From Rhexocercosporidium sp. MPI-PUGE-AT-0058 (Eukaryota; Ascomycota; Leotiomycetes; Helotiales): DNA of 64,000 nt. A program made the position numbers and the translations under genes. Under the pieces are notes generated by a model. That model was not told where the DNA came from. It ran no database searches and saw nothing but the letters and a program-made list of their open reading frames with translations. Location: assembly GCA_020746875.1 (NCBI GenBank), contig JAGTJL010000009.1, positions 620,001-684,000 of the forward strand, given 5' to 3'. Shown here piece after piece: positions 21,994 to 32,814 of the stretch. The number at the start of each line of letters is the position of its first letter. The stretch's first letter is position 1.

Positions 21994-22090
21994 AGTGATT
22001 AGCTGGTAATGCTGTGAGTGTTTGCTTACTAGCTCTAAAGTGATTAGCTCGTACTGCCGTGGGAGTTTGCTCATCAGCTCAAGAGTGAAG
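21985..22090 (+). repeat. Imperfect 46-bp tandem repeat across the pseudokinase stop
   Basis: Units start with GCTCT/GCTCA at 21985, 22032 and 22077 (the last partial) and share AGTGATTAGCT and GGAGTTTGCT/GTGTTTGCT cores. The first unit contains the last codons and the stop of the pseudokinase gene, so the array may have extended from the coding end into the 3' untranslated region. Confidence 0.6.
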
Positions 22091-22298
22091 GACATGCCGT
22101 CTTATCATTTATCGAGTTTCGTTCTATCAATCTAAATATCTATGTTTCCCTGGCCCATTATTCCTGTGTCTATCCCATGTCGCCCTTCCTCTGCTCTGAC
22201 TCCCCCTTCCAGATTCCTCCATCTCATTCGCTCTATCAAACCCACAGATCTCGGTCTAAAGGACAAGCGAAATCCCACCCCCAAATCCCTCCACCAAT

Positions 22299-23770
22299 CT
22301 AAGCAAAAGCCCCCTTCAGCGCCTCAACCATAGCAGTAATCGTATCCCTCCCCTGCTGCAAGACGCCATCCATCGCCAGAAACGGATGAGGCATACCCTT
22401 CATAACCCTCAAATCCACACACACGCCCGCCGCAGTTAATTTCTCAGCGTACGCCTCGCCCTCACCCCGCAACACATCCAACTCACCCACCACGATCAGT
22501 GCTTTGGGTTGCTTCTCCCAGCCGCTTGGGTAGAGCAGCGGGCTGGCTTCCGGATCGGCCCATGTTTTTGAGTTGGGGAGGTAGTGCTTCCTGTACCTAT
22601 CGCGGGCGGTGATCAGTCGCCAGGTCATCAAAATAAAAGAAGAAAAACAAAATCCATACTGTCCTCACAGCAATACCAGACTTGCGGTAGAAGATCAATA
22701 GAGTAAAATACTCACCATAACATCTTCGCCGCCGGCAACGCAGGCGTAAACTCATTCTCCTTCCACGACAGCGTATTCTCCACACTCGCCGTGTTATCCG
22801 TAACCGGCACAATGAGCAGCTGTACTACGAACTTCGGGACGATAGAGGGCGCTGAGAGGGCTTTATGGCACATTATTGCTGCGAGGTTACCGCCGGCTGA
22901 GGAGCCTCCTATAGCAACTTTGGAGAGGTTGAGTGATAGGAGAGGGGCGGCGGTGGACTTGAGCCAGAGGAGAGCTTCCCAGGAGTCGTGGACTGCTGCG
23001 GGATAGGGATTTTCCGGGGCGAGTCTGTGACGTTTTTAGAATAAGTGGGTTTTTGTGTGTGTGTGTGTGTGTAAATTCCTAGGAGGACTCATACGAGGTT
23101 GTTGAAGTGTTGATAGACAGAAGGGGTGAGGGCGGTAAGCGAAAATCGCAAAAAGTAAACATACCTATAATCCACAGAAACGACCACACAATTCGCGCGC
23201 TTACACAAGTTCGTACACACGACATTCTCGGTATCGATGTTGCCTCTGTACAAAGCCTTGGAGTCAGCTCGAGACATCTGGCACTAGAATACTAGAATGA
23301 AATTCAAAAGCACTCATGAGGATGAACAAGCGAGAACCAGTCAGGGGAAGCGAACTTCTCCCAACCTTCCTCACAACACGCCCAACAAAACACAAAACAG
23401 TGAACACGAGAAAGAAAACTTACAAAACCCATCCCCCGCCATGGAAATACACCATGACGGGCCAGCCCCCGGTAGGTTTCTCTCCCTCAGGAGTAAAAAC
23501 CCTAACCAGCACATCATCCCCCGCACTCTCCCTCCTCCTCACAGCAAAATCCCTCGTACTACCCACCTCTACCAACTCCCCTCCCCCAGGGATCAAAATA
23601 CCCGAAGTCCTAGATGCAGACACTGGTTGGAGGTGGACCTGCTGCTTGTCGATGATATGCTCGTTGTAAAACGTGCGATAGGTGGGATCGAGTTTGTCTT
23701 TTATTGAGTGGTGGAGGGGGTAAGGTGGTAAGGGACCACAGGAATAGGAGGTGGGTGTTATTGAACCCAT
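22299..23770 (-). CDS. Alpha/beta hydrolase, HSL-family esterase/lipase
   Basis: Four exons on the minus strand, 23770-23424, 23245-23165, 23024-22716 and 22596-22299, give 344 residues. The hormone-sensitive-lipase type oxyanion motif HGGGW is at about residues 110-114, DYRLAPE follows across an intron, and the nucleophile elbow reads GGSSAGG (Ser near 184). The acid and base are in GELDVLR and MPHPF. All three introns are phase 2, each restoring a family motif (WVLGNID, DYRLAPE, MLWYRKHYLP). The 140-nt intron between exons 2 and 3 contains a dinucleotide (AC/GT) repeat. No signal peptide is seen, so it is probably intracellular. Members hydrolyse short-chain esters of diverse origin; the natural substrate is unknown. 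It lies tail to tail with the pseudokinase gene. Confidence 0.9.
23054..23072. repeat. (TG)n microsatellite inside an esterase intron
   Basis: A run of TG dinucleotides lying within the intron between exons 2 and 3 of the esterase gene. It is read as (AC)n on the coding strand. Confidence 0.85.
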
Positions 23771-24484
23771 TCTTCTTTTCTTCTCTAAGAACTTCCAATT
23801 CGAATATTTTCGTTCGATCTTAAGAAGGAAATGAGGATATACTTCAGGGCTTCAGAATGGGGGTGCAATTCTACAACTCGCGTTGGGGTCCTCTATACTT
23901 TAAGTAGACAGACAAAGCCGGTGAGGGACACGGACGACCCGCATCTTTCCGTTGCTGCTACATACTGTAGTAGCTGCGTTGGAATCTAAATCGGCGCAGA
24001 AATGAGTGAGGGAAAGGAGAGATAGATAAACTCTATCCAGTAGTGTTCAGCGATCATTTACGTGTGGAGCTCGAGAATCGAGCTCAAAGTGGGATGGGGT
24101 GTTGATGTTACGGGGAGATCCAATCGGTTCTCCTCCGTAGCTTACCGCTGATATGTACAGGATGTGCATATGGGCAGTTGCTCAGAGGTGTGCAAATGGA
24201 ATTGCCATTGCTTATCTTGAATATGACTTTGATCCAGTCTTCGTCAAAGACCGATTTCCGAAATGTGTTCCTGGATGTTGTCCAGTGAGAAGGGAGGGAT
24301 CTGTTGTTGAACCTGAGACCCCGATCTCGGCATTCAGAGAAAGCTTCGTGCCCCACCACTTACAACCCCGCCTTCGAAACTCTAACTCTCCAACTTCACG
24401 TTGAATTCTACGATCTAGATTCATTGAAAGCTTGCCCATTGGAATTTCTTTCTCTGTTCAATACTTCGAGATACATCGCCTACA
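23771..24484. promoter_or_regulatory. Divergent promoter region, esterase and HOM6
   Basis: About 710 bases between two divergent genes. No open frame with support. No clear TATA box was identified. Confidence 0.45.
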
Positions 24485-25629
24485 ATGTCCGCAGCTAAGG
24501 AAGTTTGCATTGCAGTGATCGGTTTGTGCCAGCTTCCTCAACCTTCAGCAAGCACACCTAACTTTTTCTAGGTGCTGGTGGGGTTGGAAAGTGCTTCCTC
24601 AATCAGCTTGAGGGTCTCTCAAAGCGTTCTTCCCGCAACCTATCACTCATCTACGTCTCTCGAAGCAAGACAGTCCTCTACAGTCCAAAGTACACCTCCC
24701 TACCCTATGACAACATCTCCACCGCCCTCGCAGACTCGAAGCAAGATCCCCTCTCCGTACCAAAGATCATCGAATATCTATCCGCAGCTCCTTCGAAAGT
24801 GGTCCTGGTTGATAACACCAGCTCGCAAGACATAGCAGATGCGTACCCAGCTTTCCTTGCTCAGGGCATCAGCATCGTTACGCCCAACAAGAAGGCTTTC
24901 TCGGGATCATACAAGCTCTGGCAAGATATCTTCTCTGCTGCTTCAGAGTCTGGCGCAAAGGTCTACCATGAGAGTTCGGTCGGTGCTGGATTGCCTGTTA
25001 TTTCCACGTTGAAGGAGTTGGTTGATACTGGAGACGAGGTTACAAGAATCGAGGGTGTTTTTAGCGGAACCATGTCCTTCTTGTTCAATTCGTTTGCACC
25101 AACTGAAGGATCGGGTGGGAAATGGTCGGCGGAGGTTAAGAAGGCTAAGGAGTTGGGATACACAGAGCCAGATCCGAGAGATGACTTGAACGGGTTGGAT
25201 GTGGCTAGGAAACTGACGATTCTGGCTCGTTTGGCTGGATTACCAGTCGAATCCCCTACTTCGTTCCCAGTTCAGAGTTTGATTCCAAAGGAACTAGAAA
25301 GTGTTTCGAGCGGAGACGAGTTCTTGCAGAAGCTTCCCGAGTTTGATTCGCAGATGGAGGAGACCAAGGTTGCTGCTGAGAAGGAAGGAAAGGTTGTGCG
25401 GTTCGTGGGAAGCATTGATGTGGCTAAGAAGGAGGTGAAGGTTGGACTTGAGAAGTTCGACCGCTCTCATCCAATCGCCGCACTGAAGGGGAGTGATAAC
25501 ATTATCAGCTTCTACACCAAGCGGTACGGAGCCAACCCCTTGATCATCCAAGGTGCTGGAGCCGGAGGCGATGTCACAGCTATGGGAGTAACTGGAGACT
25601 TGATAAAAGTTCTGGAGCGTCTGTCTTGA
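24485..25629 (+). CDS. HOM6: Homoserine dehydrogenase
   Basis: Two exons, 24485-24521 and 24572-25629, give 364 residues. It reduces aspartate semialdehyde to homoserine with NAD(P)H, the branch point to threonine and methionine. The first exon is only 37 nt and ends within the Rossmann motif, which the splice restores as VIGAGGVGKCF. Further family marks are VDNTSSQDIADAYPAF, TPNKKAFSG, the catalytic-domain SVGAGLPVISTLKEL, GVFSGTMSF, KAKELGYTEPDPRDDLNGLDVARKL with the substrate-binding acidic residues, and GAGAGGDVTAMGV at the C-terminus. It lacks the ACT and aspartokinase domains of bacterial and plant fusions, as is usual for fungi. A dead copy of HOM2, the preceding enzyme, lies near 46.5 kb. 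Confidence 0.97.
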
Positions 25630-25709
25630 TCCTCCCTTGCCAGCAAGCAAGCAAGCAGCGCGCCCCTATAATGCATAAAAGTTGTTTGCTCTTGAACCCC
25701 GAATCAACC

Positions 25710-26114
25710 TTATGTGACATTGCTGCTCCCTCTATTGTGCCCAGGTCTCTCCATGCGCTTCTTCATTCCTCCCACCGTCTTCTCCACTGGTTCAACCGGC
25801 ACCCCTGGAGTAGTCAGACTGAAGCTCCTCGGTTTCCCGCTGGGCCGCTCACTTAAGCTGGGAGCTCTCGGTCGTGGTCTATTCCTCGCTCGTCCACCGA
25901 TGTATGGGATATTGTACGTAGCGGTTCGGAAGACGTAGAGCGCCATGTCGTAGATTATCAATAGGAACCATGGGCCGATAGCTAGTATTCCGAGCATGAG
26001 CTGATATTGTCAGTTTCAGGGTCTCTGGAGAGGTTGGAAATAGCTTACGAAGATACGGATGGCCCATGTCTCAATAAACGAGATGCTCGGAGGTAGTATT
26101 GAAAACCAAGACAT
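25710..26114 (-). CDS. Small membrane protein of unknown function
   Basis: Two exons, 26114-26049 and 26000-25710, give 118 residues. The protein begins MSWFSILPPSISFIETWAI and has a hydrophobic stretch across the splice, LMLGILAIGPWFLLIIYDMAL (about residues 23-43), followed by a basic, Pro/Ser-rich tail (ARNRPRPRAP, PSGKPRSF). The phase-0 48-nt intron has a normal donor (GTAAGC) and acceptor (ATCAG). This looks like a single-pass or hairpin membrane protein with a cytosolic tail. The reading frame before and after the intron is well behaved, which is why I accept it, but I do not recognise the family. It converges on HOM6, with its stop 80 bases beyond the HOM6 stop. Confidence 0.7.
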
Positions 26115-26510
26115 GATTCCTTGTATTGGATGCTCTTTTTGCAGAGTCCGCGGATCCGGAAGACTCGCGATATTGAGGTGGAGAGTCTGCCAAGATATGG
26201 ATGGGGTGGTTTGATGGTTGGTTGAATGAAGTGTTCAACTTGTTGATGCCAAAAAGGGGTACAGTATCCCCTCCCTTAGTCAGGGTACAGCAGCCTCTCT
26301 CAACGACAAAACACCCCACTACCCCGCCAGTTACACAACATCAATTCAACGGTATCGCGTGAATGCAACGAGGATATTGGTTACAATGGCTCGAAACCGC
26401 ATCCAGTCAGCTTGACGGCCGCAATCTTCAATTGGAGTTCCAATTACTGAAACAAACAATCTTCAGTCTACCACAGCTCCTGCAAAACAACAATCGTCTA
26501 AACTACCACG
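26115..26510. promoter_or_regulatory. Divergent promoter region, small membrane protein and RIB7
   Basis: About 400 bases between divergent starts. No gene or clear named motif seen. Confidence 0.4.
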
Positions 26511-27338
26511 ATGTCCTCACTCCCAACAGACACGCTGCACTTCCCAGCAGCAAGCAGAACATTCCTCGAGCCCTACCTGCCTCCCTCTAAGCAAGTACAA
26601 GCCGACAACTGCCCATATCCTTTTACAACAGTCACGTTCGCGACGTCACTCGATTCCCAGCTCGCGCTTTCCCCAGGAACTCAAACCGTCCTCTCTGGCC
26701 CTCAGTCCAAAGCCATGACCCACTACCTTCGATCGCGACACGATGCAATACTCATTGGTGTTGGCACATCCATCGCAGATAATCCAGGCTTGAATTGTCG
26801 TATCAAGGGTGTCGGGGGGTATGGTAGTACGGGTCTGGATGGACAGCCACGGCCGATCATCATCGATCCTCACGCACGCTGGGAGTTCACGGAAGATCAT
26901 AAGATATTCAACTTAGCAAGAGAGGGTAAAGGGAGGGCGCCGTATATTATAACTACACTGGCGAATCCACCAGCTGAAAGAGCTGCGATTTTGAAGAGTG
27001 CGGGCGGGAAGTTCATTACACTGGCAACTACAGATTCAAGCAGTGCTAAGCTAGAATGGAGAGATATTCTCCAAGCTTTGAAGTCCGAGGGATTACGGAG
27101 TGTGATGATTGAAGGCGGTGCAGCCGTCATCAATGCTCTCCTTGTCCCTAAATACTTCTCGGTCATCAACTCAGTCATTGTCACTATTGCTCCTACATGG
27201 CTGGGAGAAGGAGGCGTAGTTGTCTCGCCTCCTAGACGAATTGAGGATGGCAGCGTAATGATTGCTGCAAGACTGAGGCATGTCCAGTGGCATCCGTTTG
27301 GAGAGGATGTGGTACTTTGTGGAGACTTCAAAGAATGA
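26511..27338 (+). CDS. RIB7: 2,5-diamino-6-ribosylamino-4(3H)-pyrimidinone 5'-phosphate reductase
   Basis: An intronless 275-residue frame, the normal length of fungal Rib7. It performs the second step of fungal riboflavin synthesis, reducing the ribosyl side chain of the GTP cyclohydrolase II product with NADPH. The RibD_C fold is marked by PFTTVTFATSLDSQLAL near the start, HYLRSRHDAILIGVGTSIADNP, the central RPIIIDPHARW, and LRSVMIEGGAAVINALL followed by VIVTIAPTWLGEGG. The start at 26511 is the first ATG of the frame and gives a standard N-terminus. The gene runs tail to tail with the small cysteine-rich gene at 27535-27717. Confidence 0.96.
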   Translation: MSSLPTDTLHFPAASRTFLEPYLPPSKQVQADNCPYPFTTVTFATSLDSQLALSPGTQTVLSGPQSKAMTHYLRSRHDAILIGVGTSIADNPGLNCRIKGVGGYGSTGLDGQPRPIIIDPHARWEFTEDHKIFNLAREGKGRAPYIITTLANPPAERAAILKSAGGKFITLATTDSSSAKLEWRDILQALKSEGLRSVMIEGGAAVINALLVPKYFSVINSVIVTIAPTWLGEGGVVVSPPRRIEDGSVMIAARLRHVQWHPFGEDVVLCGDFKE

Positions 27339-27534
27339 CGAATGTCTACTGTACAATCTTCTCGCATGTTTAATTGTGCATTATCAGGCCGATTTGCATG
27401 TTGCTCGAGTCCAAACCATCCAGTATTTGAGCTACAGCCAACAGAGAAACTGGAGCATACATATGCCAAAGGTCAAGAAAGCTCTTTACCGTCGCCACAT
27501 AATGAGTAGACATGTTCTCCATGAAGCGCTCCGC

Positions 27535-27717
27535 CTAAGCAGTCATAGACTTGGTCACATGCGATCTACAGTTACCGATTTTGTTGTTCTTACAGACTCG
27601 AGCGTAGCTGGTGATCTCGCAGAAGGAAGTCCCGTCGTTCACGCAGTTTCCGCAGTTGACGCAGAGGTAAGCTGAGCTGCTCCCGACGAGCAGCAGAAAG
27701 AAGTTGTAGAAGAGCAT
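27535..27717 (-). CDS. Small secreted cysteine-rich protein, effector-like
   Basis: A 60-residue frame beginning MLFYNFFLLLVGSSSA, a compact signal peptide with probable cleavage after SSA. The mature part of about 44 residues has six Cys (CVNCGNC, then single Cys in TSFCEI, RVCKN and GNCRS), an even number suited to three disulfides. The frame is open a further 26 codons upstream, but the Met at 27717 is the one that puts the hydrophobic stretch at the N-terminus. Third positions are GC-rich, unlike the surrounding AT-rich spacer, which supports coding. Fungi secrete many such peptides as effectors or antimicrobials; function is unknown and no homologue is recalled. It stands alone beside a 3.5 kb gene-poor region. 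Confidence 0.55.
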   Translation of the reverse strand: MLFYNFFLLLVGSSSAYLCVNCGNCVNDGTSFCEITSYARVCKNNKIGNCRSHVTKSMTA

Positions 27718-30700
27718 GTTTGTCGGCACATTCTGAACTCTACATATGAATATGCCAAATTTCGGGACCTGAAATTGAGACAAAGATTTCTTCACAAATC
27801 ACGACCGGTGAGAGATTTTGAAGATATAAAGTCGCCGCGGCATGAAGCCCGGACTTGTCCACTTTTATGGAGGGAATAACGGGTTATTATGAGAACATCA
27901 CATTCATGTAAGGCTCCCTAACTCGGCCAAATTATTGTCTCAAGGCTTCTCAGGAAAGTCTCCAATGATCTTTGCATCTTGCAACCCATCGAGGACTGTC
28001 CGGCGGCAGCTTGTTTGTATTATGGGGCGGAATTTCACCAATTTTAGTGATACAACTTACTGTTCAATCACACTCTGTGGAGAGCAGGGTGCCCCATTGT
28101 GACCCAAGAGTTCGAAGACGTTCCGTAAAGGTAGGCGTCCAGTGGTTGTGCATTGCCTGATGAGCCAGCTGCCTTTGAGGGAGAATACCGTAGACTCTGT
28201 TGCAACCATATCCGATTTTGGCAGCCTTATAGCAGAGCACACAAAAGCTTAAACCGAATAAGAGCCAACTTTCTGGACTAATAGATCAAAGTCCAATTGG
28301 CGACATATGCTCTCCAAACGAAAGTGCAAGTCAAAGAAAGTATTGCGGTGGATCACTCCACCCAGATTCATTATCCCCTGGATTACTCACCTCACGATTA
28401 TGAAGTACAAGGTCTCCATCGACGTCACTAGCCGTAGAAATGCAACCTTCCTTCGAATCCTTCCACCAATATAATCACGAATCATGAGCTAAAAGATTTC
28501 TAGACCAAAACTTTTCGTATACGCTACTAGTTGAAATTATGGGGCAAAACACACGCTCGAGTATCCATCTAACTTCGTAGGATTATCATGCTGGCCTCTT
28601 GAAAGCTGTGAAAATTTTCAGGATGTTCAGCTCTAGATACCGCTGCCTAGAATACGTTGGAGTCAGCTTGCTTCCGTGTAAATCGGGCGTGGAGGTGTCG
28701 ACCAGTGGGTTGGGACTAGAGCCTCGTGGGGTCTGAAATTTCAATAATCGAGATTCGTTTCTCGTATCTGTAAGAGAGGAGCTGCCATCTCTTTGAACAA
28801 TTCAAACTCTTCAAAGTCAATGCTTAATAATAAAAGAGTACTCTTTTATAGTTATTTAGGAAGAAATATTCGAGGGAACATTGGCAAGGTAAGACGCGGT
28901 TGAACTTTTCCTATACGATCATAAGGTTTTTGGTATACATACACACATAATTTGCCGGAATTCGAAGAGCCTCCCGATCGAATTTCTTCAGTTCCCTCCC
29001 TTCCCTCCTCGCACTATTCCTCGAATCGTATTTCTCTAGATAGATAGATAATCACCCCCTCACGCGTTTGTAGTACTCTCGTTTTTTTCTCCCCTGTGAA
29101 AGAATGTAATCTTCGGCGTGATCCTTTGTCGCAAGGGAATATGCAGAGGCTTGAAGTCGAAAGTAGTAAAAAACATAGAGAGGGAAAAAAGAGCCGATCG
29201 ATTATAATCGTGAAATTCTACACTTTTGCATATGCTTGTGGATAGAAGTAGATTATGATCGAAGATCTCCATTATTATTTTCCCGCCGGAGAGCTCTTTT
29301 TTCCTGTTGAGTACGTTCTTTTCTCGATTGTGACTCTCATTAGCTATATTGAATAATTTACAAGTAGGATATCAAGTGTCTATAGCTTGTACTACGGGAA
29401 GGTAAGAGTTCAACTCCGCAGGCCTTTGAGAATTGGTGATGCCAGTTAGGTAAACAGTTGCTGGTAGTTAAGCGAGAGGGGCCAGCCATTACGGGGCTTC
29501 ACATCATCCCATCCGAGATCTTTCAATTCATGATTTGCGCCGAAGACACATTTGGCGGCTGATATGCTTCAGGGATCTTGCCAATGTTGGCTTTCCCCCA
29601 ATTGACTCCCATCTCATTGTTGATGCTCAGCGATTTGGAATTAGAAATTGCGGCAATGCGGGATTTCTTTGCAGGCACTTCTGGAACCAGTACTGAATCT
29701 TTAGGTCTCAGTCAATTTCCCGCTTGAAGATAAACTACCGAGTCTAGTCACCTGAACTAATTACCTCTCTTTTAGTTCTCTGAAAGTATGCTGATCAATT
29801 TCGATAGATCACGATGCCGTTCCCACCCTTAACGTGTCGTCAGTCGTCTACTTTAGTCAAGGCTTGTTCCATAGAAGTTTTCCTGCGTCCTACGTCAACT
29901 AGATAGATACCCCATCCCAGGTTGCACTTATATCTGAACAGCAATATTGATTTTCCATCTGAAAGGGAAAAGGTGGGGGTGGCAGATGCCCTTGACGATT
30001 CTCACCTTGAGAACTTGCGGATAGAGCTTTGAATGACCGAGAAGGTTTAGCGTGGATTGTAGCTGAGGACGCTAGGAACCATATCTCGGATTTGGATTTT
30101 CCTGGAGACATGAACATGCTGAACTTCAGGATTCGACACTCCTTGACTCCATACAACACACCCACGGAGGCCTTCCTAAGAACAGACAGTACCAACACGG
30201 ATTCGTTGAGCCTGACTTTTCTAGGCCGGCTGTTTGTTCGATGCCGAATTGATCGTCCAGAGTCGGGCTTCTGGCGGCTTCTATCGTACCTCATCCAGCT
30301 CAGCTCGGGTCCGGTGAGCTTAGAGGCAGCCAGCGACTGCATCTAGTCTATGTGAAGAGACTTCGGATGTTGAGTATGCAATTGTCATTTCATTTCAGTA
30401 GTACTTGTGGCGTATTCACACAACCAACTCCTGTCCCGTCCTCGGTGGCATCTCCGTTTTGGTATCGTTTTGCAGCATTTCTCCACGGTCATTTCGGCTT
30501 CAATCGAGGTCTTTCACATGGAGATTCTATTCCCACAGGTCGAATAAACGCACCCTGGACCATGGCCGTTGATCACCACACCTCCACGGACGGGAAAGAT
30601 CCCGCAAAACGTTAGCGATCGTCAAAGCCACCGCCCACCCCCGCTTGCTACCCCAGGCCTGGACAGGCATCGTTCGGAGGACTTCCTTCGACCGGCCCTA

Positions 30701-31257
30701 TTGGATGTGGTATTCTTATTTGTAGGCTTGGGTCAGACATAGGGACAGTACGCGCTCACCTGCACCTATTAAAGCTAATAGCGCAAGGGTAATTGCCCCG
30801 AACTAAGTCACTACAGTCCTATAGCTGCAAGTCTACTAGATTGGCAAATGAGCTTGCACCTTGCAATTTTTGGCCTGAAGTTCGATCTTTCCAATGGGCC
30901 TCGGGCCTTCCTACGGTCCCTAGTTCCTGAACATGCCCCCCCTTTTTATCTGCATGACCATGATGGGGGGCAGAACTGCCATCATGGAACCGCGGTACGG
31001 AAGACATTTGTGGATTTCGCCATGTATCGTCAGCCATGTGGTTGGAGGTGTCTCGCCCGTGGCAGATCCCAGCTGCAAGTATCGATCGCACGAAATGAAC
31101 GATCGAGGGGTCCTTAAATTTCCTTGATATATGGCCGGCAAATCCCCTGGCAGGGTTGAAGATCTTCCCCCTCTGATGCGACCTCGGGGATATTGCCCTT
31201 AAGTGTTCATTCATTTCTTCCTCGAGCTTTCTCTTCACCCCCCAAACATCTTTTCTC
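27718..31257. other. 3.5 kb gene-poor stretch
   Basis: No supportable gene. Two mutually overlapping frames at 29899-30346 (147 and 105 codons on opposite strands) show no domain or splice context. The first part is AT-rich, with a 20-bp palindrome at 28830-28849 and AGAT repeats at 29037-29051. The right end is the promoter of the GT32 gene. Confidence 0.5.
28830..28849. repeat. Perfect 20-bp palindrome
   Basis: The inverted repeat is centred on AGTACT (ATAAAAGAGT and its complement, no spacer). It could be a dimeric protein site or a transcript hairpin; nothing around it supports either. Confidence 0.6.
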
Positions 31258-32814
31258 ATGCTCATGGTTGCAAAGTTAAGATTATCACCCATGATGAGGC
31301 CCGCGATGTCACCTACGAAGAGCACCTTTGGGAATCGCGTCCCGAAGCAAGTTCAACGGTGCTTACCCCTTTACATTGCTTTCATTGTCTTCATTATCCT
31401 AATTACCAACCTCGACCTGCTCGGATCTGGAGCAAACCATGTGAAGCGAGATGTTGTCAGGAAATCGAAATCGAGGAGCACAGCGGCTGCAGTAGAACCT
31501 GTCCATTTTCCCAAGAAGATATGGCAGACTTGGAAAGTCGATGCTCTGGCTTTCGAGGAGAGGGATCTGAGCCGTGCTCGAACGTGGACGGCGAAGAATC
31601 CTGGATACAGATACGAGGTCTTGACAGACAATAACGACATATACTACGTTGAGCAACATTTCGGCCCAGAGGGAATCAACCGCCCAGATATTGTGGATAT
31701 GTACAGATCACTATCAGCCAGAATCATCAAGGCAGATTTGTTGAGGTATCTAGTCATGTACGTCGAGGGAGGGGTTTACGCAGATATCGACGTCGAGAAT
31801 CTGAAGCCCATCGATCGATGGATTCCAAAACGATTTGACGAGGCTGATCTAGATATCGTGATCGGCATTGAAGTTGATCAGCCAGAATTTTCCACCCACC
31901 CAATTCTCGGCCAGAAGTCGAGGTCCTTCTGCCAATGGACGTTTATGTGTAAGCCAGGAAACCCACTCATGATGCGCCTCGTCGACGGTATCCTGGACTG
32001 GCTCAACGAAATCGCGAAGAAGGAAGGCAAGCCCATCTCAGAAATCACTCTCGACTTCGACGATGTGCTTACTGGAACCGGCCCTTCTGCTTTCACAATC
32101 GCTACACTTGCTGAGATGAGCATGCGAGAGGGTAAGGAGATCGAGTGGGACACTTTCCACAATCTGGATGAGGCCGTCCTGGTCGGTGGGATTCTAGTAC
32201 TTAATGTCGAGGCCTTTGCAGCCGGACAAGGGCATTCAGATTCCGGAAACCACAACTCCCGATTCGCGCTTGTCAAGCACCGATATCATGCATCTGGCTG
32301 GCCATCCTCACATCCCAGACATACACACCCCGCTTATGGAGAAGTCGAGAAGTGCAACTGGAACGCCGAGTGCGTAGCAATGTGGGATGTCAACACAGCG
32401 GCCTACGAGAAACTATCCGAGGACGACAAAGCCAAGATGATCGAGATCAAGAAGGCGAACGACATCCTGGAGAAAGAGAAGGCGGATCAAGAGGCGCGAT
32501 TCTTGGAGATGCTCGAGAAGCAAGAGTCTGAGAAACCGAAGTTTGATGGTGGGCCTCAACTTCCTCGCAAGGGAGGAGATCAGGCGCCCTTGGTGGCTGC
32601 TGGTCCAGCACCTCTTGATACGGCTCCTGTCGCTGCTCCTCCTCTTCCTGAAGCTGCACTTGCTGCTCTGCTTCCTGCAGAGGTTGTCGGTGGGAAGCCT
32701 AGCAGAGAGAAGCTAATTGGCCCAGCTGCACCAGTATCAGGCCCTAAACCTGCACCCGCTTTGGATGCTGCTGATATTCTGGAAGCGGCACCAGCGCCGG
32801 TTTTGGAGGGTTGA
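31258..32814 (+). CDS. Golgi alpha-mannosyltransferase-like protein, glycosyltransferase family 32 (OCH1-like)
   Basis: An intronless 518-residue type II membrane protein. A short basic cytosolic tail is followed by one hydrophobic anchor (about 36-55, LPLYIAFIVFIILITNL), a stem, and a GT32 domain with PKKIWQTWK, ARTWTAKNPGYRYEVLTD, ADLLRYLVMYVEGGVYADIDVENL (metal-binding DID at 176-178) and GPSAFTIATLAE. OCH1/HOC1-type enzymes transfer mannose from GDP-mannose onto N-glycans in the Golgi; that donor is inferred. The last 110 residues are a coiled-coil-like charged segment and then an Ala/Pro-rich tail, not part of the usual family length. Several Mets lie at the start (1, 3, 12, 13 and 17), so the true start may be a little downstream. 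Confidence 0.9.
   Translation: MLMVAKLRLSPMMRPAMSPTKSTFGNRVPKQVQRCLPLYIAFIVFIILITNLDLLGSGANHVKRDVVRKSKSRSTAAAVEPVHFPKKIWQTWKVDALAFEERDLSRARTWTAKNPGYRYEVLTDNNDIYYVEQHFGPEGINRPDIVDMYRSLSARIIKADLLRYLVMYVEGGVYADIDVENLKPIDRWIPKRFDEADLDIVIGIEVDQPEFSTHPILGQKSRSFCQWTFMCKPGNPLMMRLVDGILDWLNEIAKKEGKPISEITLDFDDVLTGTGPSAFTIATLAEMSMREGKEIEWDTFHNLDEAVLVGGILVLNVEAFAAGQGHSDSGNHNSRFALVKHRYHASGWPSSHPRHTHPAYGEVEKCNWNAECVAMWDVNTAAYEKLSEDDKAKMIEIKKANDILEKEKADQEARFLEMLEKQESEKPKFDGGPQLPRKGGDQAPLVAAGPAPLDTAPVAAPPLPEAALAALLPAEVVGGKPSREKLIGPAAPVSGPKPAPALDAADILEAAPAPVLEG

Noticed and set aside
29385..29460. tRNA-like segment with GAGTTCAACTCC resembling a T-arm
   Set aside because: No acceptor, D or anticodon stem can be paired at the proper distances.
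29899..30346. Two opposed open frames of 147 and 105 codons
   Set aside because: They overlap almost fully on opposite strands, have no recognisable domain and no splice sites that extend them.
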